Positions 11,485 to 24,000 of a stretch of 64,000 bases of DNA are shown here, one piece after another; position 1 is the first letter of the stretch, and the number at the start of each line of letters is the position of its first letter. The translations under genes and the position numbers were made by a program. The notes below the pieces were generated by a model. It worked only from the letters and a program-made list of their open reading frames with translations, did no database searches and was not told the origin of the DNA. Origin of the DNA: Polyporus tsugae (taxonomy: Eukaryota > Basidiomycota > Agaricomycetes > Polyporales > Polyporaceae); assembly GCA_024305745.1 (NCBI GenBank), contig JAHRBS010000013.1:2666001-2730000 (forward strand), given 5' to 3'.

Positions 11485-11590
11485 CCCTCCATGTCCCTTT
11501 GCTAGCCTCGACGGCTGAGCGTTGGTCCCCCTTCTCGAGCTCCTCCTCCCCCAGGCTTCTCTCAGAGCCTTCCTCCCATCTCTGCGTACG

Positions 11591-13934
11591 ATGGCCCCCT
11601 CCTTCATACGCAACCTCATCCCCCGTCGCGAAAAGCGCACCGAGGGCCGCCCCCTCCTTGAGGCCCTCGCTAGCTTGACATGGGTCCAGTGGGGCCACTT
11701 CTGGTCTGGGTACGTCCCTTCATTCTTGGCATGCCGCGGCCTTCCCATGTTGCGTCCGCGTACTTCGTGCACGCTGCGAAGGGGCTTGGGTCGATCGTGG
11801 CTGATAGCTAATCTTGCCCTTGCATATCTCTTGCTGCGCCCACAACATCCCCTGCCGCGACACCGAAATCCACAACTTCCCTGATAACACGAACGTGAAC
11901 GAGCAGTTGGCTTGCATGGACGTGCGATGCCATCGACTTCTTCTCCGTCTCCCTCTCCGTGTCGAGGCTCCAAACACAGTTCGGGAGGGATACTCACGAC
12001 ATCGTACGTCCCCTTCCCACTCGACGCCGCGCATCTGGCATTTGGCGCGTGAGCTAACCGTAAACTGATCTGTCAAGACGACCGCCATCACGCTCACACT
12101 TCTCTTCCGCTCCGCCGGAGCAGTGAGTGATTCGTGACGTCCCAGGCGCGCCAGAAGCTGATTGCATTCTGCATTCCGCAACCGTTCGTATAGGTCATCT
12201 TCGGCATCATCTCTGACCGGTACGGTCGCAAATGGCCACTGGTCATCAACCTCATCTTGATCGCCATCCTCGAGCTCGGCTCTGGGTTCGTCCAAACCTT
12301 CAAGGAATTCCTCGCCGTCCGCGCCCTCTTTGGTATAACGATGGGTGGCATCTGGGGTCTCGCAGCATCAACCGCGCTCGAGAACCTGCCTGTCGAAGTC
12401 CGTGGTTTGGCGTCCGGTGTGCTGCAACAGGGTTACGCCGTCGGCTATCTGCTTGCCGCCGTCATCAACCTGACGCTTGTGCCGGAGACGACGTCGACCT
12501 GGCGCGCACTCTTCTGGTGCGCGTCCGGCCTCTCCGCGTTCTCGGCCTTCATCCGTGTCCTCCTACCCGAGAGTGAGGTCTTCATCCGCGCGAAGGAGGC
12601 ACAGCGCGCACGCGGTGAGACGACGACGAACAAGACGAAGGTCTTTTTCCACGAGACCAAGGAGATGCTCAAGCGCCACTGGCTCTTGTGCATCTACGCA
12701 GTCTTGCTCATGACCGGTGCGTGCCTGTTCTAGCGTCCGTGACCTGCGACCCGACGCGCCCTGTGGCTGCGGAGTGCTGTTTGCGTCACTGGTGCTGAGC
12801 CTGAGGGAGTGGATTCCTGATTGTGATATCATATCACAGGGTTCAATTTCCTTTCTCACGGATCTCAAGATTTGTACCCCACGTACCTGAAGGACGCGAA
12901 GCTCTTCTCTGACCACAATGCCACCGTCGCAACTATTATTGGCAACTGTGTGAGTACTCCCCGTGTATGGATTCGGAAACCCGCGCTGACCATCCATTTA
13001 TCGTTCAGGGTGCTATCGCGTGAGTTTACTCTTCGCTTTAAGTTGCGACTCGGCATGCTGAACGGCACCACTACAGTGGAGGCGCCATTGCCGGATGGGT
13101 CAGCCAGTACATCGGCCGTCGCCTGACGATCATGTACGTCTTCGTTCAAACTTCATCGCCGCGCCACGCGTTCGCTGACGTCCTGTTTTAGCATCTTTAT
13201 TCTCCTCACTGGCGCATTCATCCCGCTCTGGATCCTGCCGACGAGCTTCGGCGCGCTTTCCGCTGGTGCCTTCTGCATCCAGTTCGGCGTGCAGGGTGCC
13301 TGGGGAGTGGTAAGCTGACACGTCTTCTGAACGCACGGAGGACACGGCTCACCTTTGCATGCTTCTTGTGTGTAGATTCCCATCCAGCTTGCAGAGATTT
13401 CTCCACCGGCCTTCCGTGCTACCTTCCCCGGTGTCGCGTACCAGCTCGGTAACGTGGGTGGTCTTGAGTGCGTCGCTGTATGAGCGGGTCGAACTGACTG
13501 TATGCGCCTTCTGGCCAACAGATGGTCTCCTCGGCATCTGCACAAATCGAAGCCAGTGAGTATTCATCTCCGCCTGTGTCGATCCTTCTTCCGTTTGGCT
13601 GACGGATCTGTGCTTCTCCCTTCTTCCTCCCCGTTACCCCCACACAGCCGGCGCGAAGAACTTGCAGACGACGATCCGGGACTCGACCGGGAAGCTCACG
13701 GTCGTGGCGGACTACGCGACGGTGCAGGGCATCCTGATCGGCGTCGTCGCCGCGTTCATCCTCATCGTGACGATCATCGGGCCGGAGAACTACGGCTCGC
13801 ACTTCGAAAAGCACAAGACAGCGTTCGAGGAGGGCGGTGGGCGCGACGAGCTCGAGGACGAGGTGCGCGAGGTGGGCTCGCGCCCGACGAGCGTGCAGGT
13901 GGACGAGAAGCGGAGCACCCCTGAGCCCGTATAG
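11591..13934 (+). CDS. JEN1: JEN-type monocarboxylate/proton symporter (MFS)
   Basis: A plasma-membrane importer of lactate, pyruvate or short carboxylates, of the sialate:H+ symporter branch of the MFS. It starts MAPSFIRNLIPRREKRTEGRP; the N-terminal cytosolic segment ends at LTWVQWGHFWSG before TM1. The intron-split body shows DAIDFFSVSLSV (TM1), GIISDRYGRKWPLV (MFS loop 2-3 motif), GITMGGIWGLAASTALENLP (TM4-5) and, decisively, NFLSHGSQDLYPT. That matches the JEN signature NXX[S/T]HX[S/T]QDXXXT in TM7. IGRRLTI marks the second MFS loop and PIQLAEISPPAFRATFPG follows. Eight or more small introns. The C-terminal tail (from about 13800) is acidic and hydrophilic, a likely site for regulated turnover. 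Probably glucose-repressed, given the upstream SYGGRG cluster. The exact substrate cannot be read from sequence. Confidence 0.9.
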
Positions 13935-14950
13935 GCCGCGATGATGGCGGGGTGTCCGAGTACGCCAGGTTATCCTCGTCATCCGCATCCAGCGATCTAC
14001 GATACTGACATGCACCTGCGGATGAGCGACGTTTGGGACTGCACGCGTTTGTATACGTACATGTTGTGTCATGACTTGTGACGACTAATTGTCTTGTCTG
14101 TTGTGTATTTGTAATGATATTCCGTCCTCTTTTCCGACTCATTACCGTGCGTGCGTGAAAGGCGGACACTTGGAAGGAGGGTAAGTGATAGCTGCATCGT
14201 GGCCGATTGGAAGAACGGGCGTGCGAGGGTAGGGTTTCGGCAGAAGTCGGAACGACGGGAGATTAGCCCGATGGAAGCCGTAGCCTATATTAGGTAACCT
14301 AAGCGCCTCTCTGGACGCTTTTGGCGAAACTTGAACGCGGCGGCTTACTAGGCTTCCGCTGCTACTTACCATTCACAAGGCCAGAGGCAAGGACATGGTG
14401 AGTGTACTTCACGGTCCTCGTTTTGGTGAATTGCATGTTGCGGTTGTAACTGTTGCTATGCTAGGTTGATTGTTTGGCCGACATTTTTGTCCTGAAGGGC
14501 GGGAGGTGGCGAGGCCCTCTCACGGGTATAAGACATACAGCTGGTGCGAATGACGACCAGTACCTATCACTGGCAACCGTCAACCTTGGCATAATCACTA
14601 CTCGCCTTCTCGACCCACCCCTCTCCCCACGTGAAGCTCCGGAGAGCCTCAGGCTTTGGATGCGATCGCACTCGTCTTCTCAGACCGCCGTGGGCCAAAT
14701 CTGGCAGTGGTTACGGTGCTGGGGTTGCGGCCGTGCCGTCTACCTGCCAGTCGGTCAATGGTTATGCAGCCCTTGCACTTGGCAGGCTACAGGCTGGGGA
14801 TGGCCCCAGCCCCCAACCAGCGATTGGCCGGTCCATATGATGGACCTGCCAGTGCATAATCCCCAACTTAATGTCAAACCCTCCCATCCTCACGTCCCTT
14901 CATACAACTTCCCCTTCCCTACTATCTTCTATCCCTTCCTCGGCGTTCCA
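13935..14950. other. Intergenic region
   Basis: 3' flank of the JEN-like gene and then apparently non-coding DNA. GTATAAGA at 14526-14533 could be a TATA element for the doubtful gene that follows. The open frame from 14474 runs on into that gene, but the segment before 14951 has no protein-like features. Confidence 0.35.
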
Positions 14951-15580
14951 ATGACTCCGCCACAGGTCGCTGCCAATCCTCCGGCGTCTGTGCATCGTTC
15001 CGATCTCTCCGCCCATGCCATGCAAGCAAGCTCGACGGTCCATCATCCTCCTCTCCCCGGGCCATTCCGCGACAGGTCAGGAGATCGTCGGAGGGACTTG
15101 TATCAGGCTGGTGGTGCGCCCAATGCCAACGGTCACAGCATGGCTCGCGTGTGGCAGGCTGAACATGCTCATGGAGATTGGAATCAGGCTGGAGCTCGGC
15201 GTGGCCGTGTCGGAGTCCTGCCGTCTCCCGAGCCGCCGGACTTCGTCCCGCCGTATCCCGATCGCGTATCCTTTTGTCAGGAGACGGATTCTGCTTATCC
15301 GGCGCCGCATTCATCACCACCGTCAGGATCGGCGACCTGGGGTTGGCATGCGAGTGGAGCCACCGTCGAATCGAGGCGACGTCCTGCCATGGGCCGTCAC
15401 GTTATGGAAGAGAATTCTCCAGTCGAAAGGCGGCCGAGTCCTTCAGTCAGTCGGGAGTCGTCGTCTAGCTCTCATCGAGTACCACGGAAAGTCTGGACGT
15501 TCTTTGCAGCCCTTGTCAGACCGGCGTGGCGTCCACCGGTCCGTCGTACTGGCTCTACAGCACGCCTCAGTGCACGGTAG
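14951..15580 (+). CDS. Doubtful Pro/Ser/His-rich hypothetical protein
   Basis: An open frame of about 210 codons starting MTPPQVAANPPAS, directly after a pyrimidine-rich stretch (about 14898-14948) that resembles a fungal transcript leader. The frame is also open upstream to 14474. The product would be rich in Pro, Ser, Arg and His, with no signal peptide, membrane segment or motif I recognise. Another plus-strand frame (15015-15611) overlaps it, so an open frame here may simply reflect GC-rich sequence. I list it because nothing else explains the region. Confidence 0.22.
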   Translation: MTPPQVAANPPASVHRSDLSAHAMQASSTVHHPPLPGPFRDRSGDRRRDLYQAGGAPNANGHSMARVWQAEHAHGDWNQAGARRGRVGVLPSPEPPDFVPPYPDRVSFCQETDSAYPAPHSSPPSGSATWGWHASGATVESRRRPAMGRHVMEENSPVERRPSPSVSRESSSSSHRVPRKVWTFFAALVRPAWRPPVRRTGSTARLSAR

Positions 15581-16216
15581 CGATGAATCTAGTCGGCTTA
15601 TTCGAATTTAGGATCATTTAAGCGCTAAAGTGCCACCAGATGTCATGGATCCGGACATGTCGTTTCTTAATCTCATGTCAATTGTGTTCTGTACGTTATT
15701 TCAACGCCGCATTGGGAAAGAAGACACTCTGTATGCACAACCACCCTCGGCACTCTCTAGGTCAGTCCCTTGGCAACGCGCTCATCCTCTCCTCCGCCAA
15801 CCAACGCATCTGGTAAGTACATCTGGTAACATCACTTTTTCTTCCGATGTCGACCGTCGTCGATCACACGTGTAACGGCCCGGGAGTCGGCCCGATCACT
15901 ATGCCTGCGTGACCCATCCTAAAAGTTAAAGGCGGAATGTAGTTGTTTTCGAATCGGGAGTGCAAAAGACCGTGTATGTATCCTATATGTTCAGCTAGTG
16001 GGGGGTGTTGATCAAAGTTCGCTTATGCTTTCAGGTGATGCGACATGAAGAACGAACCAGTAGGCCTAGTGTATAACTCATCTACATCCCTGAGCGAACC
16101 AGAACAGCCTAAGAGATCGGGGCGGCATGCGTTCCACATCTGGTTAGAATCAGAGGCAATGCGTCAGCAACCGCCTCGCGCATGTTAACGACACAAGAAA
16201 CATACCGTCCGGATGC
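15581..16216. other. Intergenic region, no gene seen
   Basis: Contains no supported gene. The right end should carry the 3' UTR of the minus-strand F-box/LRR-type gene. Confidence 0.4.
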
Positions 16217-18104
16217 CTACCACATCCACAAATTGAATCCCCATTCGACCGCGTAGTCATCCTCGTCCTCGTGTTCATCCCGAAGCTCGGGATATAACCT
16301 CCAATAATCGTTCCTCACTAGCCAGGCTTCGTCGATGGTTGGGACCCAGAGTTTGTCGCCGACGTGCTCTTTCATGTCGTCCACATCCTTCCTGTTCACG
16401 CCTTCGAAGCTGCACAGCACCGTGTCGAGTGGATGGCCGGACTTCTTGCGCGCCTCTATCATGCGCACAAACGGCTTGAGAGAGACGGTCGAGGCGCACT
16501 TCACTTCGAGACCCACAACTTTGAGTCGTGGCGCGTACGTTTCCGGAGATCTCGATTGGGGAGTCGGCGTGGTTGTCGTAACTATGGGGGGTGTCGAGCG
16601 ACCGCTCGGCGGCGTCGAAAGAATGGTCGGAATAATCGACGTCGTCCGAATCGCTGCCTGAATAGCGGTCGGAGTCACTGTCCGAGTAACCGCGGGACGA
16701 GACCTCGGAATCGCTGTCGGATTGCGTGTGGGAGGTATCGTGTTCAGCCTGTGCGTCACCCTCAGGCTGGCAAAGCGCCCTAGAGAGTGCGGCGATGCCC
16801 GACGATGCATTCCTCGGGGATGCGACCTTGCCATGACGAACGAAGAGGCTGTTGAGAGACGGAAGGGGATCGAACATCGTGTCGCGGATGAATACGAAGT
16901 CGCCTATGTCTTGCATGGAGAAGCGTAGAGTCTGGAGGTTGTTCTTGGGCAGCATCCCGTACAAAAATCGCACGTAGGAACGGACGCGGTGGCCTACGAC
17001 ATTGATGTGGATCCAGAACCGAGAGTAAGCCCCGACGGCAACGAAATGGAGGGAGGGATGGCGGCCAACGCAGGTGATGACGTCTAGTCGGATGAGATGG
17101 TCCATCTGCTGGAGGAAAGGCACCGGCGCTGTTGGCAGTTCTCCCGGCTCAGAGGATTTCAGCGTGAGATCCGAGAGTCTCACAGTGGCATTGGTAGGTA
17201 GTTGCAGATATGCTAAGGCGGTGAGTGCGGCGTTGACTGGCATCAGGTGGATCCACAGGGCGCGGAGATGGTCCAATGCAACCAGGCCCCGGTCGCGCGC
17301 CATGCAACTTGTGACGTCGAATGAATTTTGTGCAAGGACCAGGGTCTCTAGACGAGGGCAGTTCGAAAGCAGCCGCAGAAGCCTATCGAGATTGAGGACG
17401 TTGCCGCCCATTTGGTTGAGGTTCATGTCTACGAGATTCGGGAACGCGTTTCCAGGAATGAACGGGATTGAGAGGGACCATACGAGAGCTTTCAGGCTGA
17501 GAGCCTCTCCGCCAAGGATTGTCGGCATGTCGGGTCCGACTACCTCACCGCAGTCCCAGCTTGCGTCGACGCTTAACAGGCGGAGCGAAGGCAAAGGAGT
17601 GGCCAGCGACTCGAGCATCCCTTCGAGTCGCGTCTGGCCAAGAAATTGGATAAAGAGGGCTTCGACGCGGAGTGGTTGGTTCTTGATTACCCACCGAGAG
17701 ACAGATTCAGTGGTAGGTTGCGGTGTCGATGTCATGTAAAGGTGGAGAGGAACTGCCGATCCAGATTGCCGAAGGACTGCTCGGGGACTGTAATTCTTGA
17801 AGTCCTCGACATCGTTGTCCACAATATAGTACCACATCCGTTGCCATCTCGTGGCGATCGTGTACCACCTGGTGCAAACGAAGACGAGCCTTCTGTTCCA
17901 AGTCGCTTCCCGTGGAGGACTTGACGGGGGCCAGTCGCATAGATCATTGTACCTCACTGAAGCTGTGGTATCGAATGGGAATCTGATCATATACTAGAGG
18001 TGAGAGGTTACGCACCTCAGCAGGTTACTCTGGAGAGCTTGGTTGATGTCCGCGGTAAAGGTTTTGAACGACTGCCAGTGCTTGACTTTCGACTCCCAAG
18101 GCAT
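16217..18104 (-). CDS. F-box/LRR-type protein gene, probably frameshifted near its 3' end
   Basis: Resembles the large Agaricomycete family of F-box-like proteins with irregular leucine-rich repeats. Exon 1 probably starts at 18102-18104 (MPWESKVKHWQSFKTF) and ends ...DINQALQSNLLR. An intron of about 100 nt joins it to the main exon at SPPREATWNRRLVFVCTRWY; the VCTRWY part is typical of the post-F-box region. LRR-like segments follow (LPSLRLLSVDASWDC, LLSNCPRLETLVLAQNSFD), then an acidic Ser-Asp tract. Near 16520-16540 the frame with protein-like C-terminal sequence (RLKVVGLEVKCAS to FNLWMW, stop at 16217) is out of phase with the upstream frame, which instead runs through Arg-rich nonsense to 16275. 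The relic at 39857-40500 has 21 nt where this copy has 19, so a 2-nt deletion is the simplest reading. Sequencing error is not excluded. Confidence 0.65.
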
Positions 18105-18736
18105 TGCTGATTTCCTGCTATATTGTCATATGTCGAGGTGTCTGTGCTAATAGGATAAGTACGAACTCACGATGGGCCGTGAGGCGTCGGAGTTGGCGGC
18201 GATGCCAATCTTTAGAACCTCGCACTCGCACACGCGATGGGGGAAGATCTAGAGTTTGGGAGACCAGAGGAGCTCGAGCTCAGGCCTGATTAAAATTATT
18301 ACATAGAATTATTTATGCATCAAGAGCAAGCTTGAAGCCATGGGCAGCTTAGAATCTGGGGAAGTTAGCCGAGGTTTTAGATTGGCGCTCGCATCGATGA
18401 CCTCGGGGGTCCGGGAAAACTCCTTAGCTGAGCTTTTCTTAATGTTCACTGTTCTCCGCCCATGACTCGCTTGCTGCAATACCAAACGTTCCGTGCAGTA
18501 TGGAGGATGAGGATCCGGAGGGGCGAGGCTGGAAGGGCGGTAGGTCGGAGGTCGTGACCAATCGCACCGCTAGGCCGGCATCAGGTGAGATAGGGCGATC
18601 GTCCTCTGGCGGGTAGCCCCCCTGCCTCACTGATAGGGCGTGCGCCGCCTGCGTCAATTCTTATAGCTTATGGCTGACGCCCTCTTCTGTATCGTCCAAC
18701 AGTAATCATCCTCGAAATTGCCCACTCGACCTCCCC
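18105..18736. other. Divergent intergenic region (F-box/LRR gene and URC1-like gene)
   Basis: No gene recognised. It should contain the start regions of both flanking genes. A minus-strand frame at 18439-18657 has no recognisable features. Confidence 0.4.
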
Positions 18737-20809
18737 ATGGCTGCCTCGTCGGACGCGATCCTCACACAAATCCTCAATCAACTCCAGGCGCTCCAAGTCT
18801 CGCAGCAGACACTGCAGGCCAAGGTGCGTTCAGTGGAACTTAAAGACAGAGAAGGATGATGCTCACGACCGCACGGCCTTCGTAGGTCGATGCCTTGAGT
18901 AATAAGGATGCGACAAGTACACCCCCGTCGCCTGTTAGTCGCGGTACACCAATCCTCGGCGTTCGTCAGGCCGCCGGGGCTGTCTTGTCGACCGAGGGGC
19001 CGACCGTCTCTCCTCGGAACAACATCGTCTCGCTGTCCACGTCCCCAGCCGTCAGTAGCCCGCTCCAGGAGAAGGAGAAGGAGAGGGAGAGGCTGCTGTA
19101 CCCGTCTCGAGTGCTCCTTACGAGTGAGTCCCTATCTTTCTCGCCCCACCGTACCCCATACACCCGTACCGACGCGCTGCAGCCTACCCCGACCAGCACG
19201 GCATCAAGCCCTACCCGATCCAGTGGGGCGACGCGGACCCGGCCGTGCGCGGGCCCGTCATCTGCTCGCGTCTGCCCACGTCCATCAAGCAGCGCAATGC
19301 GCTCGGGGCGCACTCGGGCTCGTACTCGATTTACCGCGCGCTCGCGATCGCTATGGGCACGCTCGACCCGACGCACAAGCCTGACTACAGCCAGACAGAG
19401 CCCGCGGTGCCGATCCCGCCACAGCCCGCGTGGTCCGACCCGACCAAGATCGTCTCGTTCGACCCGTGGGGCCACCTTGTGCCGCAGGTCTACCGGCGCG
19501 AGCTCGAGGAGCTCGGCTTGGACGTGCGTCCGAGCATCGCGGTGACAAGGGCGCACATGAAGCTGAGCGAGATCGATGAGGTGGCGCGGAGGGGCGACCT
19601 GACGATCGACGGCAAGGTCCTGCTCAAGAGTCTCCCGCTTGTCAACGCGGACGGGACACCGAGCACGGCGGATCCTGGTGTGGAGATTCGAATCAGCAAG
19701 GCGGCCGTTGAGCCGGTGTGGTACCTCCCCGGGGTCGCAGAGCGGTTTGGCATGTAAGTGTTGAACGGTCTTTGAGCTGTTGAAAGTTGGCGTGCTTACG
19801 TTCCACTCAAGCTCGGAGAGCCTGCTCCGTCGCGCGCTCTTCGAAGACACGGGAGGGATGTATCCTGAGCTTATTACCCGCCCCGACATCAAGGTCTTCC
19901 TCCCCCCAATTGGCAACTTGACCGCATATATCTGTACGTACCCATTGGCAAAGTATTCCTTCGTGAATGGTGCTATACTAAACGCCCTGTCTATAGTCGG
20001 AAACCCCGCGTTCCTGTCCGACGAAACAAAGGAACTCACCCTGCGTGTTCACGATGAATGTATGCGCATATACCCACTGTTGTAGCCGGTTCCGAGCTCA
20101 CGAAACCTTCCAGGCAACGGTTCCGACGTCTTTGGCTCTGACATCTGTACATGCAAGCCCTACCTCACTTACGCGATCGAGGAGTGCATCCGCGGCGCCC
20201 AGCGCGGCGGTGTCGGCCTCGTCGTCTACTTCCGCAAGGAGGGCCGTGCCCTCGGCGAGGTTACCAAGTACGTATCCATCGCCTCATGTCTGTTAGGCAG
20301 CGGAGCTGACGACCACTTGCAGGTACCTCGTGTACAACCTCCGGAAGCGTGGCGGCGACTCGGCGGACAAGTACTTCAAGGCGACGGAGCTCATCGCAGG
20401 CGTGAAGGATATGCGGTTCCAGGCCCTCATGCCCGACGTGCTGCACTGGTTCGGTATCAAGAAGATCGACAACATGGTGTCGATGAGCGACATGTGGGTG
20501 TGCAGGTTCGAGAGGCGAGGCCCTTCCGTGCTGATCGTGCTTCGTGCTTTACAGGAAATACAACGCTATCGTGCAGTCCGGCATCCCTATCTTGAAGCGC
20601 TACGATATTCCCGGTGCGTCGCACTTGGGGTGAAATTTCCTCTGCACAGTGCTGATCGTGTCCCGTCCGTAGATCACCTGCTGCCACCTGACTCGCGTGT
20701 CGAGATCGACGCGAAAATCGCCGCGGGTTACTTCACGAGTGGCAAGAAGATCACGGAGGCCGACTTGATCAAGACTGTGGGCAGGACTTGGGAGGAGACC
20801 GAGCACTGA
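18737..20809 (+). CDS. URC1: URC1-type GTP cyclohydrolase II-like protein (uracil catabolism)
   Basis: Urc1 proteins are GTP cyclohydrolase II homologues needed for the fungal URC route of uracil breakdown and distinct from the riboflavin enzyme Rib1; their exact reaction is still unclear. The gene starts MAASSDAILTQILNQ with a short helical N-terminus. The cyclohydrolase N-terminal domain follows (YPIQWGDADPAVRGP, SYSIYRALAIAMG, FDPWGHLVPQ), then the GTP_cyclohydro2 domain. Zinc-type cysteines are kept across DECNGSDVFGSDICTCKP. The catalytic region reads GLVVYFRKEGRALGEVTKY where Rib1 has EGRGIGL, and DVLHWFGIKKIDNMVSMSD takes the place of the Rib1 LG...RDY region. The end is KKITEADLIKTVGRTWEETEH. 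About eight exons, all with GT...AG borders that keep frame. These departures from Rib1 favour URC1 over riboflavin synthesis. Confidence 0.85.
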
Positions 20810-21013
20810 AGCCAGCCAGGTTACTCAACGCCAATTTGATCCATTCTACAATTCACGTTCTGCATCGCTGTCGTAGCACCTGTACATGTATCCGTATAGC
20901 ATGTTGTACTGTACTCATCACACGAATCATACACGGCATCTATGGGAAGCATATAAATACAACAAACCCAGAGTCCTCTATGATAAGTGCGCGCCTCGAC
21001 AAAGGTATGGCGG

Positions 21014-24000
21014 CTAGTTCATTGCTTCGTTGTCTTCGCTATCGTCCAAGATCGCTTCAACCTGGCCTTCTTCGTCGTCAGATTGAATCTCTTCAACCTC
21101 GTCGAAGTCGATGTCCCCTGCGAGAACCATCCTGTTCGCCTCCTCCGCAGCGGTGAACCGTACCTCGTCCTCGCTGACTTTGCTCCGATAAGTCCTTGTG
21201 ACCGTCAACATCTCCTTCTCGTCAATCAGCACTTTGCAGCTAACTTTCCCCTTCTCCTTCTCCTTGTCAATCTCGTACTTGACCTCCTTCTTCGGCTTGT
21301 GCTTTGCCGCCCAGATCTCCAGGCGCGACACCGGGTGGAGCGCGTCCACGTCGTCGTGCACGACGCGCTCCAGCACGCGCATCAGCCCGAGCCGCTCCAT
21401 CACCTGCCGCACCTTGCCCAGGTCCCCGCGCGAGTCGACGTACACCGCCCCGAGGATGCTCTCGACCATGTCGCTGATGAACTTGGGCGCCTGCAGGCTC
21501 GTCAGCCCTGCCCACGGGTACACGCTGTGGTGCTCGAGGGCATCCGTGATCTCGGCGCCGTGCTTCTGGTAGCGGAGGAAGGTGAGGTTCTGGTCCTCGA
21601 GAACGCGGTGGCTCGAGTGGAGAAGGCACTGCCAAAGGTGGACCTGCTGGGAGTTGTCGACGCTCTCGAGCCCGTGCGCGATCGACCACGTCGGCATCGT
21701 CGACTCGACGGTGATGGACGTCTTGAGGCAGGTGTACGCGAGGATGTGCGAGTTCACGACGGCCATCTTCTTGATGTGCATGTACCCTGGACTGTAGTCC
21801 TTACCCTCGGCATGGTAGAGATAGTCGACGACGATCATGTCGAGGGCGCAGTCGCCAAGGAACTCAAGCCGCTCGAGCGACATCGCGACGGACTCGCCCT
21901 GGTAGCTCGCATGCGTGAGCGCCTGCACAAGGAAGGTACGACGGGCGAAGCGATAGTTGATCATCTGCTCGACGAGCGCGAGCTGCTCGGGAATATCGTC
22001 GATGTCGTCGACCTTGTGCATGGCTTCGATGTACTCCGGGAGCTTCTTCCAGGTGAGGCCGAGATCAAATGTGGCCGCGCAGTCGATCGCGAGGTCGAAC
22101 CCGCCCTGTTCGTAGGCTGCGCCGATGAGGGACTCGACTACATCGGCGAGCATCTTGGTCGAGAGCTCTTCGGCGCTCCGTTTCTTCTTCTTGTCGTCTT
22201 TGCTGTCGTCATGAGTAGGCGTCACAGCGCCACTCGCCACAGGTGTTCCCTCTCTGCTTCCGTCCACGCCCTCGTCTATGTTATATGCGGAGTAATGCGG
22301 CTTCCACTTCCTCGGGACGAACCGATCGCGGATAATCCATCTGTACAACCCCTTCTTTACGGCCCATTTGGCAAGGTTGACATTGGCGACGGCGTGGTCC
22401 TTCTTCCGACTGAGGTACCCTTCATGCCAGAGAGGGAAGTCCGCGTAGAGCTGATTGCTTGTGATGAATTTCAACACCGTGTCACCAAGGGTCTCGAGTC
22501 GTTGGTAGTGAAAACGCTCTTGAGCGGTGGGTGCAGTGATAGCAGTGACGAGGAGTGGGAGTGCAACGCTAGAAACCGGCGATCGCTTCAAGAGACCCAG
22601 ACGAAGGCTATGTACCGTTAATGCCATAGCCAGCCACCGCAGGATGGAAGGAATAAGCAAGGTATACTGAACTTCGTCTCGGGATGCGAGCTCGATTAAG
22701 GCGTATTGGGGAAGCAAGACGAATGGAGCGTCGTCGGATTGCGCAGGGTTCCTGTGGTCCGTGCCGTCAGGGGGGAAGGGTACGAGGAAATTCCGTCGTT
22801 TGGAGAGCGAGCGTACGACCATGAGTGGATATGTGATTTCCAAGTCCGGAAATGCGCTGTGCTCTTCGCGAAGCTTCTCTTCCTCTTCTATTGTGAGGGG
22901 ATCGTATCGCCACTGCAGCAGGCGTAGAGGCTTGTCGTATTTGCTGACGCCCCTGACCATTGCGAGATTGGGTGGGTACGAGAACGCAGCACCGAGTGCC
23001 GCAGCATTCGCTAGAAATGGAGTCTCCCCGTGGACGACTGCGAGCCCCGACATGAACCGCTCTTCCATCCACCTTCGTCGCTCGTCCCAGTCCCGTGCGT
23101 CCTGCCAAGGGCCTGTAGGCAAGAAGAGGTACGAAAAGTCATCCCTGTCGCGCTCCATCCGGGTTCCGTACATCCTCCAGAAAAGCCTGTATGTCCAACG
23201 GCGGGCGAGCTGAATTTCCTCCACAGACGCTGGAGAGACCGCCGCAGCACCGATGGTCATTGACAGTTCCTTGCGGCCAGGAACACACAACGTCGGGAGG
23301 TCCTCCTGGGCGAACGTCGGTAGTGGGCGGCGGGTGAACATGCGCAAGGACGGTAAGCCTTCAACTATGAGCTCGTGCGCAAACCAGGTTGACCTCTCCG
23401 TGGAACCAACCCATGGGTCGATTTGGACGGAGACTTGGGCGGTGCTCTCGCGCTTGGCCACCTCAGCCAACATCGCCTTCACTTCCTCTTCCTTGTCAGG
23501 TTCGATGACGCTCGTATGGGGGAGTAGGTGGTTGTTCAGAAGACCCGCCTGGTACAACGCCACATACGCGTGATACGCTACATGCTGCTGCGCTCGACGT
23601 TTCGTACGATGGATACGGTCGGTGGTGAACTTCCGAAGGCTGAACATGCGGTGTCATTTGGATATCAATGTTCAAACAATGCGCGACGTACTGTGGAGGA
23701 AGTGCTCGTGGCAAGGTGACAGTTGCTCCCCAAGGGCCTGGGTATCGCTCGTTAAAGCGAACGTATTCCGGAAGAGTATGCCATCCTTCAGTATAATCGG
23801 GCGGATCCAGCTGGTAGATTGGTACAAGACTATCATGCCCTCCCGTAGGAATCACTGCGCAGAAGTGGTTGAGATGCGGGATCGCGGAGTAAAGCGTCAG
23901 AAGAGCTCTGAAAGACGGTAAGTGAGCTGGCATTTTCAAACCGGGAGGAACGGAGACTGACCCAGTTGAAGCAACCTCGAACTCGACATAACCGTCCATA

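Noticed and set aside
10900..11997. 365-codon minus-strand frame upstream of and across the JEN gene
   Set aside because: Overlaps the promoter, first exon and introns of a well-supported gene; composition is Arg/Ser-rich noise.
20987..22621. 544-codon plus-strand frame opposite Dicer
   Set aside because: Antisense to the RNase III domains; product is an Arg/Leu/Val-rich shadow without motifs.
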